64,000 bases of DNA. It comes from Eutrigla gurnardus (taxonomy: Eukaryota > Chordata > Actinopteri > Perciformes > Triglidae). Positions 48,836-61,474 of the stretch are shown here, piece after piece. Under the pieces are notes generated by a model, which saw only the letters and a list, made by a program, of their open reading frames with translations, did not search any database and was not told the origin of the DNA. Each line of letters opens with the position of its first letter. Position 1 is the first letter of the stretch. Position numbers and translations under genes: made by a program. The DNA is taken from the NCBI GenBank assembly GCA_963514095.1, contig OY741276.1, positions 3,333,603 through 3,397,602 of the forward strand. The letters run 5' to 3'.

Positions 48836-50791
48836 GTGTGTGTGTGCATTGTGGAGTGTATGTTGTGTGCTCACTGCCGGCGGGGACTGTCAGGTAGGAT
48901 ATAGGGAGACGGTCATGACAGCATCGCTGTTGCCAGGGTGACCACCCACTCGCTGCAGTCGTCTGGCTGTCACCGCGATGATGTGCTAAGCCGTCGCACT
49001 CCTAAAGGAAGTGATGTCATCAGTGTGTGTGTGTGTGTGGAGCCAGCTCGTCACCGTTCGGCCCCTCTCTCAGCCAGCGGAGGCTTTGTGGATTGTTTAC
49101 TAAAAAAAAAAAGGACTCCCACTTCCACATCCAGTCAACAATGCGACGCTCGCTGCCTCGCTCCACGTCGGGCTGTCGGGATTACGGCGGGATTGAGACG
49201 CGTTTGTTATCTGCTGGCTGTTTGGAGAAAGCTGCGTTCTCATTGTTTCTCTAAAGTTAGCACATGTGATCATTTTTGGGGGGATGTTTTTTTTTTTTTA
49301 CATTACAGAAGGAAATTTACAGCTTCAAAGGGGGAGAAAGTGGAATTTTCCAAAATAGAGAAAAAGGAGTCAAATGCAGCCGTTCATTGTCCCTTCATCC
49401 TCCCTTTATACTCCCTTCTTTCTCCCTTCTTTCTCCCTTCATACTCCCTTCATCCTCCCTTCATCGTCCCTTCATCCTCCCTTCATTCTCCCTTCATACT
49501 CCCTTCATACTACCTTCTTTCTCCCTTCATACTCCCTTCATACTCCCTTCTTTCTCCCTTCATCCTCCCTTCATTCTCCCTTCATACTCCCTTCATTCTC
49601 CCTTCATCCTCCCTTCATCCTCCCTTCATTCTCCCTTCATTCTCCCTTCATTCTCCCTTCATCCTCCCTTCATTCTCCCTTCATACTCCCTTCATCCTCC
49701 CTTCATCCTCCCTTCATCCTCCCTTCATTCTCCCTTCATACTCCCTTCATCCTCCCTTCATTCTCCCTTCATTCTCCCTTCATTCTCCCTTCATACTCCC
49801 TTCATCCTCCCTTCATTCTCCCTTCATACTCCCTTCATCCTCCCTTCATCCTCCCTTCATACTCCCTTCATCCTCCCTTCATCCTCCCTTCATCCTCCCA
49901 TCATACTCCCTTTATTCTCCCTTCATACTCCTTTCATTCTCCCTTCATCCTCCCTTCTTTCTCCCTTCATCCTCCCTTCATCCTCCCTTCATTCTCCCTT
50001 CATCCTCCCTTCATCCTCCCTTCTTTCTCCCTTCATCCTCCCTTCATCCTCCCTTCATACTCCCTTCATTCTCCCTTCATCCTCCCTCCTCTCCAACCTG
50101 AGCTGACCCAGTCTGAGCTGAGTGACTGACGGCGTCCTCTGCCAGTGAGCGTTACACTGAGGTTATTATGTAAGAGCGGGACTGCAACGCTGGCGATTCC
50201 TCAGCTAAGAGGAGGATCAGGCCTGAACACAATCTCTCTCACTCTCTCTCTCTCTCTCTCTCTCGGGAGGAGGGAGGGGGGATGGAGAGAAGAACCAAAC
50301 TGAGATGAATCGTGGAGCTTCTCCGTATTTGTGCGCTACATGTATAGTAGTTTGCACACGTGCACGCGTAGCTTGATTGTGGCCATGAGGGCCGTACTGC
50401 TCCGGCACGTGTGTTATGATAATTGATTTTTAATGAAGTGAGGATCTCCAGTGTATTTCCTGGGTTGGCCCTCTCTCTAAATAGAGTCCTAATTATCTAC
50501 ATTGCACTGCAGAAAGAAAGAAAAAAGAAAAGAAAGCAGCAGCGGTGTAGCACAAATATCTTAACGATACTTAATTTAAAGGTGCAAGAAGCTTCAAGGA
50601 GAACCTTGAAGGGTTAGGCGCCTTAAAGGGCCAGCGTCGCCTGTCTGTCGTGATGATGTAACAGCTGATGAACGCCACTAGGTGCTGCTGCACATGTGAA
50701 GCTTCTGGGTGTGTGCATTTATATATGGGCAAACTGGATATGCATGTTTCGTTCTCTCACACACACACACCCACACACACACACACACACA

Positions 50792-50836
<45 letters not shown>

Positions 50837-52608
50837 GAGGTTGGCTTCATAGTATCGCAGCTTACGGAACAGTTGAAATCACTTTCCAGCATAACTTTTG
50901 CCGATGTGAGGCACTTAAGAAATGCAAACACGACTCCTACTGTAGTCCCATGGGTGGCATGTGGGCGGCATCTCCCCACTTCATTACATGTATGCACAGC
51001 TTCTCGCCTTGTAACTAGATATCTTCTGGGGGGGGGAATGAAGGAGGGAGATCAGCACTCCTTGTTAAATGTGAACAACTCCGGCGCCGGCCTCAGATGT
51101 CTACACACTGTGATTTACGCTATCACCATCCCACTTTTGCATTGGAGCGTTGCTCCTCGCTGTAAGCGACTGTGTGTGACTCGGAAAATCATTTCTGCAT
51201 TTCATGATCTATTTCCATCTCTCAGCGTAACTCTCGTCTTCCTCGTCTCGGAGAGCTTACAGAGGAACAAGCACTTTCTTCTTCTTCTTCTTCTTCTTCC
51301 TTCTCTGTCGATGATGAAAAACGGCAGCAAACTTTTGGTGGCGTGATCGCCGAGTGGATTAAAACACACACACGGCTGGGAATAGCGTACAGCAAGCGCT
51401 GCTTGGGTTATCTCCCTGGTGTCTCCTGTCATGTTCTCACATCTTACTGTCCCATTAAAATCAATGAGACGCTGCCACGGCATATTGTTTCAAACGGACT
51501 TGCATTATGTGCTGTCACACTTTTCTCTCTTTTCTGTCAGTTTTAACTGTCTGAAACATCAAAACAAATATCTATATATTGAAGAGTGGTGGACTATCTG
51601 CTCTCCTCGGGGGGAAAAAATCTAATAAAGTGCATTTTGCTTCCTTTCATCTGTCTTCCATACAGTTTGTGCTCTTTACCTTTCTAATGTCCAGCATTAA
51701 CCGTGATGTCATCCGTGCAGCTGACCACTATTTATATATTCAGTTTCTATTTTTAGTGCCAACATATGTAAACCAAAACTTTTTTTTTGTTCGATTACTC
51801 AAACACGACTAATATAAATATGTTTTCCAAGCTTCTTAAATTTTGAATATCAACAAAAAAACGTAAACTCTTTATCTAAAAAAAAAATCTTAAATATGCA
51901 AAAATATTATTTGAATCCATAAAATTCCAGTCGTTATATATCAACTACTTGAAAGAAAATAGTTCCTACATGAACTCACATCAAGGTCTGTGGATTATAT
52001 GGATTAACAGGGTTGAGTTTTTAACATTTTTGGCACTTTTGAGCACCACACACCGACATCTAGCTCCGTTATTTCAGAGAGGACAGACATTTTGAAAACT
52101 ACGCAACTCCCACCAGAACAATCTAGATGCATAAATAGCAAATAGGGTGAACTGTCCCTTTAAACATGCAATATGGTTGGATTAGCTTGTTGCCTGATCA
52201 GTAGCTTGTGAACATCGGTAAGAGTCGATGAAAGTCACGTCAAACTAAGTAAGTAAGTTCATCAGCGGAATATTAATTATCGGCAAAATGTTCTGGCTTT
52301 TCTTTGGTTTATGTTATTGGAAATGGATTTTGAGAAATATTTAATGAAAATAACTTGATGCCAGCGTCGACCCCCCCTCGTCCAACACTGTTTCTGTGTG
52401 TACAGTCGGCCGTGTTCTGTGTTCTAGTAATAACCGTGATGCCAGGCGGCGGCGGCGGCGGCCTCCCCTCCCCCATCACCATCCCTCGCCGCCGAGCATG
52501 TCTTTGTCCACTCTGTGATACACACAGTCACACTGTTGCTGCATGAGCATACATGCTACCACCCCCAACCTCCGCTTCTCCCATCAGCCCATCGTCATCG
52601 CCCCCCCT

Positions 52609-52646
<38 letters not shown>

Positions 52647-52876
52647 ACAAACAGTCAGAAAAACAGTCGCCCCCCCCTCGCTGTATGTCAGAGGGCATGA
52701 GCTTGTCCAGCTTGCCATGCGGCACCAAAGCACTCTGGGTAATTGCTCAGATAGCAGGTCTGGGATCAGCTGCGGTTTGCTCATAAAATATTGTGCAGCG
52801 GCGTGATTGGACGCCACAGAGAGAGAACAGAAGGGGGCCACTGGCTGTCATCCAGTGCATCGATTCACATGCACAG

Positions 52877-52937
<61 letters not shown>

Positions 52938-53041
52938 GTGAGACAGACAGAGGCACATTCACTCATGCTTGAATGCATACATAACTGCAAACTGCCTTTG
53001 CAAAGCAGACTTTACTGTATGATTTCTATGCTGCACGCTGC

Positions 53042-53072
<31 letters not shown>

Positions 53073-53212
53073 ACACACACCATCCCCCCCCCTACACACA
53101 CACACACACACAGTCTCCTACCCAGCATGCAGCATGTGTCCTCAGATGGATAAGAGATGGAGGCGTGGGAAAAAATCCACAGGGTATACCCAACCCCTGC
53201 CTGATCACACAT

Positions 53213-53257
<45 letters not shown>

Positions 53258-53467
53258 CCATCTGCCTTTTCAGATCTGCCTCTCATGGCCACTGTACACA
53301 CACACACACGCAGGCTCACACGCCGACCCCCTGGATGACCTGCAGGACCCCGGACGGCCTTTGACCGCTCCTTAAGGGCCGAGCGAGTGCATCGGCGTGG
53401 AAGCAACGAGTCCAAGTGTGAGAGGTCTGCATCTGGTCATTATCATCCTGGAATCAGCCATGAGAAT

Positions 53468-53517
<50 letters not shown>

Positions 53518-54719
53518 CGAGTGCTGTAAGCTCTCTCTTATATATCCCCCCTCCCCTCCCCCCTCCCCTCTCTCTCTCACGCCTTCACCCTCACGCTAGC
53601 CGACATGTCTGAGCGCCGTCGTGCTCTTCACGCGTCGAATAGAAAGAATACATGTTTGTTTGTTTCACACAAACGATCCCGCCGTTTCCCTTCCCGAGGT
53701 GAGAAAGTAAGGTTTTGTGTCGGCTTCGGCCGAGTCCTCATCCTCCCGTAACCTCACGCTCCTCCTCCTCCTCCCGTGGTGTTTCTGTTGAGCCTAATTG
53801 TAGATGACAGTGTGTGTGTGTGTGTGTGTTTGAGGGGGGAAGGGAGAGGGAAAAGGTGGCTATCCCAGTGTAAAGAAAGAGAGAGAGAGACAGAAAGAGA
53901 GGGGGGACATCCACGGAGAGACAGACAGAAACATGGCGTTCAGGTCTTACGTAAGGTGTGGAGAATGTCGGCCCCTCAGTGTCGCCCTGTGTGGCGACAG
54001 TCGGGTAAAACGGGGAACATCGACAGGAGAGCGAGGCCGACTTTTAACGCTCTGACGGAGAGGGCAGCACTTAGCGGGAACAGCTGACGGTGGAAATCAG
54101 AGGGAGGGAGATGGAAACGCCGTCGGTGTGCGTGGAAACCACCGGATGTTGTTGATGGTTTAGTTCAGACTTGTGCGTCGGCAGGAAGTACTAAAGTACA
54201 TTCACTCAAGTACTCTGAGTACGATGTGGAAGTACAGTGCTTGATTTATACTCCTGCTCTACTACATCTTAGAGATAATGTACTTTCACGACGTCACTAG
54301 TTATGCAGCTTCACCAACAAACGGAATATGATTTATTCTAATAGATTTAACTAGATTATGAAGCTCGACTAAAAGTATAATGTACCTCTTATAGTTCCAC
54401 ATAAGAGGTACTTTACCTTTTACTTTCAGTTTTCATAATTTCCAAATAACTATCCACACCTTAACATTCCTACTGGACGATTCTCAAAGCATGCAAGTGT
54501 GTTTGAGCATCTGTAGACGCTTTGCAGAATTCCCTAATTAAATATAAACCCACCTTTTACTTGTAACGGAGTATTTTTGGAGTATTTCTGGAGTATTTCT
54601 ACACTCAGGCACAGATTCTTGCCGTGCTGGTTGTGGGTTTTCTGTATAACTTTGAGTGAGACGGAAACGGGAGCATATGAATGATTTCCTCCGTTGGAGG
54701 TTGTCTGTTTTAAAGCGGG

Positions 54720-54758
<39 letters not shown>

Positions 54759-54982
54759 GTGTGTGTGTGTGTGAGAGAGTGTGTGTGTGTGTGAGAGAGT
54801 GTGTGTGCGTGTGTGTGTCCTCTCTCAGGGATGGCCGCTAATAGCTCGCCTCGGGCAACAATTTAACTCAGCCTAACAAGGTTCTCCCCAAAGTGGCCCC
54901 AGGGGCATCTCTCACAGAGGCAAATTGATCACAAAGACTATCACACGGCTCGGCTCGGCTCGGCCCGCTCTGCTCTTCACCT

Positions 54983-55033
<51 letters not shown>

Positions 55034-55172
55034 GGGATGATTTAACAGAATGCGATATGAACATTAAATCTGACTCGAGAGCGAAACCGGCAACAGCCTT
55101 GGTTTCATAATCTCATTCTCTTTGTGAACGATAGGAGACCTCACATCAACGGCCACACACACACACACACGG

Positions 55173-55208
<36 letters not shown>

Positions 55209-56895
55209 CCACGGCCACACACACACACACACACACACGGGTTAAGGGAGGTAACTCGGGGTTTGGACACAGTGCGAGAGAAAGAGCGAATAAGAGTCTC
55301 TTCAATGAGATCAGGAGCACTAAAACAGGCTAATCTTTGTCATTAAGAAAGCATGGCGCAGTCGGCCGAGTCATATTATAGGCTTATTGTTGCTGCTGCA
55401 AGCGATACAAGTACTCCGTTACTGTACTCAAGTACAACGCTCAGGTTACTTTACTGGAGTATTCATTTTTTAGGACAACTTCTCTTCTACTTTTCAAAAC
55501 ATTTGGGGTGATTATGGATGATGTATTTACTGATTAAGTTAAAATAGACTTTTACTTAGTACTTTTACTTCTACCGGAGTGTTTTCGAACACAAATATAT
55601 ACAGTATTTACTATCCATGTTTACTTTTTACTCTTCATGAACACCGTGTAGTTTATTTTTATATATTTTTTTGATTTTTTTTTACTTTAATGTATACGTA
55701 CGAGGAGTGGAATGTCACACGCTGACACAAACCTGCTCTATATGGACTAATCTGCTTGGAGTGTTAGCTCAAGTCTCATAGCTGGTTTGCAAGAGTGGAC
55801 TTTGGATGCTGCTATTACGGGCGCTGGCGTTATTCATTGCTCAGGGCTGGTGGCAAGACGGGGAAGTGTGTGTGTGTGTGTGTGTGTGAACATGCATGCA
55901 AGTAAACACAATCTTCTGTTTTATCCACCCTGTTATCCCTTACTCTACGCACACAGACACACACACGATTGCACTATTATATAACTCTGGAGTCTCTCTC
56001 TTTTCTTATCTCACTCACATTCCCCCTTCTCTTCTTTATCTCCTGCATTTTAATTCTCTCTCTTTTCTTTTAAATAGAATTTATTCACTTCATAGATTCT
56101 CAAATAATTCTCAATCTTTTCATAATGTTTGCAGAGAAGTCCAGAAAAGGAAATAAGTTTCATTCACAAAGAGACTGAAATGGAAAAAAACATTATAATT
56201 TTTCTGCTTTAATGTTGGCAAAACTCTGTGATAGTAGATGTTCTACAGGACAACCAGCGTTTAAAGGTGCAGGTCAGCTGACTTTGGACTATTAAACATT
56301 GCACTCTACTTTGACTGATTGTGAGAAAGCAAAAATCCTGCTTGAATATTCTCAACTCGAGCATATATATAAATATATATATTAAATAAAAGCTCCTCTG
56401 TTCATACATTTACTCTGTTTCTGCTCTTAACAAGCGCAGTCACCCTCTTCCCCCGGTTTTCTTTTTCATTTGATTTTTTTTTTCCAACTTCAATGCAAAT
56501 CGAAGGAAAAATGTGAATATTGAATATCATTGTGGCTCCATTGAGACACGCCGGCTTCATGGATGAGTAAAACTGACAAGACAGAAGGAGCTGTCGGAGG
56601 ACTCCATGACTTCAAGGCAGATTTAGAGTTTAGGAGTGGTTCGGGCTGAAATCCCTCCTGGCTAAAAGATAAAGTGGAGACGCCAAAGCGTGCCGCTGTA
56701 GCCCACGCTTTGTGTGTATGAAGATTTAAAACAGGGAAAAAAAAAAAACAGAGCTGGAGGGAGAAAAAGTGTTCACGTAGACTCCCCCAGACAGCCGCAG
56801 AGGGATAAAACCAACATGGAGCGCACGCTGAGCACATGCTAAACAAACACCAGCTATGATAGCGGCTCAGTGGGACCGCAGGAGAGCCATCCAGG

Positions 56896-56963
<68 letters not shown>

Positions 56964-58350
56964 CCATGTCTTCGGTAGTAGAAAGGTCAGGCGGTGGGCT
57001 AGGTGAGTGGAGGACTGTGGGTATCTGAAGACAGGTGCACAGACGGTGGGGAGCGGGGCCTGGATGTTAGCCTCAGTCAGTCAGTCTGCACGTCAGTCTG
57101 CACGTCAGTCAGTCAGTCAGTCAGTCAGTCAGTCAGTCAGTCGGTGGAGCCTCAGTCAGTCAGTCAGTCAGTTGGAGCGTCAGTCAGTCAGTCAGTCAGT
57201 CAGTCGGTGGAGCCTCAGTCAGTCGGAGCCTCAGTCAGTCAGTCGGTCGGTGGAGCCTCAGTCAGTCAGTCAGTCAGTCAGTCGAAGCCTCAGTCAGTCA
57301 GTCGGTCAGTCGGTCAGTCAGTCGAAGCCTCAGTCAGTCGAAGCCTCAGTCAGTCAGTCAGTCGGAGCCTCAGTCAGTCAGTCAGTCAGTCGGTGGAGCC
57401 TCAGTGAGTCAGTCAGTCGGTGGAGCCTCAGTCAGTCAGTCAGTCAGTCGGAGCCTCAGTCAGTCAGTCAGTCAGTCGGTGGAGCCTCAGTGAGTCGGCG
57501 GGGCCGTGCTGAGGGATTACCAGCGTGGCCTGCATGGGGCTCGGGGTAATCTCTCTCCTCCCTTCTTACATAACGCCGGGCCATTAGTCAGCACAAACGC
57601 ACAATAAACAACACAATCGACGACGGCGACGCTGCCGAGAGGTTTTTTCTTTGACCACGGAGACAGACAACAACCGCCAGGCCGGAGACGCACTCTGGAC
57701 AGGTGCCCGCTATTATGCGTTTAAAAAAAAAAAAAGAAGAAAAAGTGATTTCAGGGCAACAATGGAGGGGAGAAAAAACAAACTGGTGACTCAAGCTGAG
57801 CACTAACCTGCTGAGGTCGGTGCTGCTGGGTTCCCATCAGTCAGTGTGTGGTTGTTTTGGGAAAACAGCTGTTTCATAAAGACCCATATTTAGCATTTAT
57901 AAGCTTGATTAATGGTTTATAACACACTATAATGTTATTGTTTTACTTTATATCATCATTCGCTAACTGTTTATAAACCAGCCTCCACTTATAGGCGCCT
58001 TATGTTGTTGGCAAATACATGAATTAACACTCATCACAGCTGACATTATGATGTTTTATAAAACACTTATTCGGCGTCTGAATGCCGATATCTTATAAAC
58101 ACGTTTATGAGTTCCGTGCAGAAACAAACTTTACAACAGAAAAAACAAATAGAAGTTCTGAATGTGATATAAATCTCGCAGGTTATGGCGCCATAGATTA
58201 ATCTAAACAGACTGTTTCCGTTGGCTTCGACTGATAATTGATCCCGGGGACGCTTTAGAATCGGACAAATCGATGCTCACACAGGCGTCCGCAGCAAAGC
58301 AGGATGGGACTAATTCTATTGGCATGAGGCCGTCATGCGTAGTATTGCAG

Positions 58351-58407
<57 letters not shown>

Positions 58408-59154
58408 CACATGCCGCCTTGCCAGTTGAACTGATTGGACACCGTAGATTTTTAAAAAGTGATTCCTGTCCTCGTCTCTTACTGGTTTCTCTCCCAGTTT
58501 CTGGCGTCCCATCTTGAGTGACACGTATCACTTAACAGGGGAGCTCAAATGGCGCCGTGACCCCCCCTTCCTCCTCCTCCTCCTCCTCCTCCTCCTCCTC
58601 TTGTTCTTTCCTCCATCTCTGAACTCTTTGAACTTTCTGACCCGGATGCATCTATATGTCGTGGAATCTCTCGGACTTCTATGTTTAATGTGTGACTTAT
58701 TTAACGTTTCAATACAACGATGCAGAAAATGATCATCAATCAGATTATTTGTATTTTTATTATATCCGTCCAGTTCTACAGAATTAAACTTTCCCATTAA
58801 ACTTTTTTGCCTCTCCAAAATAAACAAACAACCTGTCATTACGGCCACGATTCACATCATCACCGCGTCGCCGTTAGAAAACACAGCCATATTGGTTGGG
58901 GGGGGAAACCAACAACAAACTAAATGCCTCAATTTTTCTGAGATGCAGAAACGACCCCGATGATGATGATGATGATAATCTGCACTATTCGGGCTACTTC
59001 CTGTTCGGGCGATGGGGTGACATCATCTTCGGGCTGCAGGAGTTGTGGCTATTGTTGAATGATAATTACCACGGCTCATGAGGGGCCTCTATTTTTTTTT
59101 TTTTTTTTTCATAATCTGGTGGTTGTGAGCAGACATTTCTGTGTAAGGGCAGCC

Positions 59155-59191
<37 letters not shown>

Positions 59192-60054
59192 TGGGAGTGG
59201 GGGCTGCGCGGCCCACGCTGATTTAATTCTATCTGACAAAACCCTTTGGGGCGTGCAGAGGGAGAGAGGAAGATGGAGAGAGAGAGAGAGACGGGGAGAA
59301 AGAGGGGTGAGAGAGAGAGAGACGCTTCGGGGGCCTCTTCTGCCCGACCACGGCTATAAAGTGAAAGCAGGAGCTTTAGGTAAACGCCCCAAAGCCTCCC
59401 GTGCACGAGAGTGGTCGGGAGGGTCCATTAAAATGTGGACAAAATACAAGGTGGATGACAGAGTTAGGGATGAGAGAGGGAGAGAGAGAGAGAGGGAGAG
59501 AGGGGTGGGAGGCGTTTGGCCTTCTCATGTTTTTACTTGCCCGAGGTTTGATGGCCTGAAGCCGAGGAAGCAGAAAGCTTTATATGACATTCAGACACAC
59601 AAAGCATCATTTAACTGCATGTTGTTGTTTTTAAAAAGTAGATTTAAATGAAATCATCTCTTTAGTTTATGATTAGAATAAAAAAAACATGTTGATAATA
59701 TCTTAACAAGAATCTGTCATATTCTGGCCAATCATTTTATAGTATTACTCCAATCTATGATGCAATATGACCATAAAAAGACAGTTAAAGTGTGTTTTTT
59801 ATTTTTTAGGATTAGTTTGACAGCCCATATTTTTAATATGTTTATGTGAATAATTTCTGTCTGTCTCTTGAACTGCATGCCAACACATTCCTGTGAATGA
59901 GCTGAGTTGTTTCAGGAGGTTCGTCCACTTAGAAGACGGATTGACTTATAAATTAAGAGTTCAAGATGATCCAGTTGAACGAGTGTTACAGGTCTGCGTC
60001 AGCGATAATTGCACAGCACTAAGAACAGTAAATAAAAACAAATCCAAGAGCCAT

Positions 60055-60125
<71 letters not shown>

Positions 60126-60933
60126 GGAGAGAGACATCAGGTGATGTATTAAAGCGTCTCGTGTTGGTGACGTAAATAAAAAAAACAGAAACTGCAAACA
60201 AGCAGGACAATTAAGGAGGAACGAAATTTCCTGATTTAAAGGGGGATTTAAACAAAACTGCAAGGAAAGGCTTAGTGAGAGTGGGAAGAGGCGAGTTAAC
60301 CTGTGTGTGCGCGCGCGTGCGTGTGCGCGCAGGACGACATTGACGTTGAATTTCAACATCGCCGCGCGGAGCGGTGAGGAAATGGGTTAGTGGAGCGCGA
60401 GGAAGGGTATCCGATGAAGTTTTATCCCCCCAGAACATCACAAAGTTGTTTATTCGCCCTGCACCCGGTACCCGGGTCTGACCCTGGAGACCTGGACCCG
60501 GGTCTGACCCTAAAGACCTGGACCCGGGTCTGTGAGGGGAGCTCCGATGATTAAAGCTTCAACCATGCACCACGTTTAATTTGGAATCACACACACACAG
60601 ACAGTTGCTTTGCGCATGAATGTGCACAACTGTCGGCCTGTACTCCACGGCACATACGCGCGCGCACGCTCAAAACACACGCGCGCTCATAAAAAAAACC
60701 CAAATGAACTTTTTACGCATTTCCAGCGCAAAGTGCCGTGACAGACATGCAGCCTCTCTCTCTGCTCAAAGTGACACAAAACTCCCAGAATAAACTTTCA
60801 AGGCCAATGCTGGGATAAAGCCTGGCGTGCAGCTGCGTGTGTGTGTGCGCGTGAGTGTGTGTGTTTAGCGGGATGAAGCTTCGGGGGAAAGTGTCGCGGT
60901 GTTTTGGAGCGGTGGGATGATCTTACCTCGCAT
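43551..60933 (-). CDS. rorb: Nuclear receptor ROR-beta, isoform 1 type
   Basis: ROR-beta (NR1F2) is a nuclear orphan receptor that binds RORE half-sites as a monomer and acts in retina, brain and the circadian system. Ten coding exons on the minus strand: 60933-60927, 46394-46309, 46224-46083, 45972-45541, 45185-45064, 44652-44520, 44410-44303, 44188-44078, 43968-43856, 43715-43551. They give 472 residues (human isoform 1 has 459). It begins MRAQIEVIPCKIC, the RORB1 N-terminus. The DNA-binding domain has P-box CEGCK, [20 protein letters not shown] and [20 protein letters not shown]. The hinge contains YANGHVIELPK and QSGLDMSGMKHIKQEPVYDL. The ligand-binding domain includes [20 protein letters not shown] and FEGKYGGMQMFKAL, and the AF-2 helix is PPLYKELF. 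The tail ends NSAMAMPK. The first zinc finger has CKICS where human has CKICG. Intron 1 is 14.5 kb. No retina-type RORB2 first exon was recognised. Confidence 0.97.
47589..47643. repeat. (CA)n microsatellite
   Basis: A CA array of about 55 bp in rorb intron 1. Confidence 0.95.
48800..48846. repeat. (GT)n microsatellite
   Basis: A GT array with a short GGGTGGGT interruption, in rorb intron 1. Confidence 0.9.
49384..50092. repeat. 11-bp minisatellite, about 64 units
   Basis: The unit is CTCCCTTCATN, where N is C, T or A, with an occasional CTCCCTTCTTT variant, repeated over about 709 bp. Because 11 is not a multiple of 3, the array reads as the same 11-residue peptide repeat (SLHPPFILPS plus one) in all three forward frames, with no stops. 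The reverse strand has TGA in every unit. The long forward frames are artefacts. Confidence 0.95.
50757..50834. repeat. (CA)n microsatellite with CCA interruptions
   Basis: A CA array of about 78 bp interrupted by two ACCCAC units, in rorb intron 1. Confidence 0.9.
52612..53516. repeat. Cluster of five CA/C-rich microsatellites
   Basis: Separate arrays at 52612-52644, 52878-52934, 53041-53113 (poly-C joined to CA), 53215-53253 and 53467-53516 fall within 900 bp of rorb intron 1. All have CA on the plus strand. Confidence 0.9.
54180..54480. repeat. Dispersed repeat with ACTCAAGTAC motifs, copy A
   Basis: Contains AAGTACATTCACTCAAGTACT, further AAGTAC and AGTACTTT words, and TACCTTTTACTTT. 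A related, diverged segment lies at about 55400-55620. This word set is typical of an abundant teleost interspersed repeat; the family was not named from the sequence. Confidence 0.45.
54722..54808. repeat. (GT)n/(GAGA) microsatellite
   Basis: A GT array with GAGAGAGT interruptions in rorb intron 1. Confidence 0.9.
54986..55031. repeat. (CT)n microsatellite
   Basis: A pure CT array of about 46 bp, preceded by a short CGGCT pentanucleotide run at about 54948-54964. Confidence 0.95.
55157..55238. repeat. (CA)n array with regular ACGGCC spacers
   Basis: CA blocks are separated by CGGCCA units, one of them doubled, giving a compound repeat in rorb intron 1. Confidence 0.9.
55400..55620. repeat. 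Dispersed repeat with ACTCAAGTAC motifs, copy B
   Basis: Contains AAGTACTCCGTTACTGTACTC, AAGTACAACG, TTACTTAGTACTTTTACTTC and GGAGTATT words shared with copy A at 54180-54480. Boundaries are approximate. Confidence 0.45.
56897..56962. repeat. (CA)n microsatellite
   Basis: A CA array of about 66 bp in rorb intron 1. Confidence 0.95.
57076..57496. repeat. (CAGT)n tetranucleotide array with higher-order units
   Basis: Runs of CAGT are punctuated at intervals by CGGTGGAGCCT, CGGAGCCT or CGAAGCCT, forming higher-order units of roughly 16-35 bp over about 420 bp. The forward frames read as Ser-Gln-Ser-Val repeats and are not a gene. Confidence 0.95.
58353..58405. repeat. (GT)n microsatellite
   Basis: A GT array of about 53 bp in rorb intron 1; a CTC triplet run follows at about 58569-58601. 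Confidence 0.95.
60057..60123. repeat. (CA)n microsatellite
   Basis: A CA array of about 67 bp, about 800 bp inside the intron from rorb exon 1. Confidence 0.95.
60470..60531. repeat. 26-bp tandem repeat
   Basis: Two full units beginning ACCCGGGTCTGACCCT and ending AGACCTGG, differing by GG/AA at the centre, plus a partial third unit. Confidence 0.85.
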
Positions 60934-61401
60934 GTTGGCGTTGCTGGAGCTGGTGCTGAGGCTCGCGTCCCAAAGCAGCAGTCATGAAGATATAAACATA
61001 TATATAATAAAAAAGGGGGAGGGGGGGATGCGAAGGAGAAGAAGAATAAAAAAAAAAGATCCTCGGGTTTAAAAATAACAACAACGAAAAGAGTGTTGGC
61101 GGTGTGCGTCGACGTCCACGAGCTGCCCGGAGAGGAGGCGTCTCTGCGCTAAAAGCATCCCAGACCAGGGCGCAGGCAGGCGGGCTGAGGTCGCACGGTG
61201 CGTCGGTGGTTGCGCTGCTCTGGTAGTGCGGTCGCGTCTCTCATGACATCTACGCTCTCACCTCTGCGGGAGGGTTGCACTGTTTTCTGCGGGCTGAGGG
61301 AGGGGAGAGCGGATAGGAGAGGCTTTACCCGGCGGCCCTGATTGGACTGGAGCACTTTCCGCTCCGCCCACTCTCTCCTTCTCAGCCTCCCAGCCCGGAG
61401 C

Positions 61402-61474
<73 letters not shown>

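Larger units (their letters stand above)
46395..60926. other. rorb intron 1, repeat-dense 14.5 kb
   Basis: This is a single intron between the 7-nt coding part of exon 1 and the first zinc-finger exon. No exon or gene was recognised inside it. It holds more than fifteen dinucleotide arrays, two minisatellites (49384-50092 and 57076-57496), two diverged ACTCAAGTAC-type dispersed repeats (about 54180-54480 and 55400-55620) and a GC-rich stretch at about 48170-48380. Stretches such as 46430-47570 and 57840-58330 are low in simple repeats and could hold enhancers, but nothing in the sequence proves this. Confidence 0.7.

Noticed and set aside
48938..50129. Three long forward frames with SLHPPFILPS repeats
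   Set aside because: They arise from the 11-bp minisatellite and are present in all three frames at once, which rules out selection for a protein.
57003..57549. Two forward frames of Ser-Gln-Ser-Val repeats
   Set aside because: They are readings of the (CAGT)n array.
59893..60144. Forward frame with a natural-looking composition (FRRFVHLEDGLTYKLRV)
   Set aside because: The last third is a (CA)n array, there are no supporting splice sites, and no family was recognised; it lies inside rorb intron 1.
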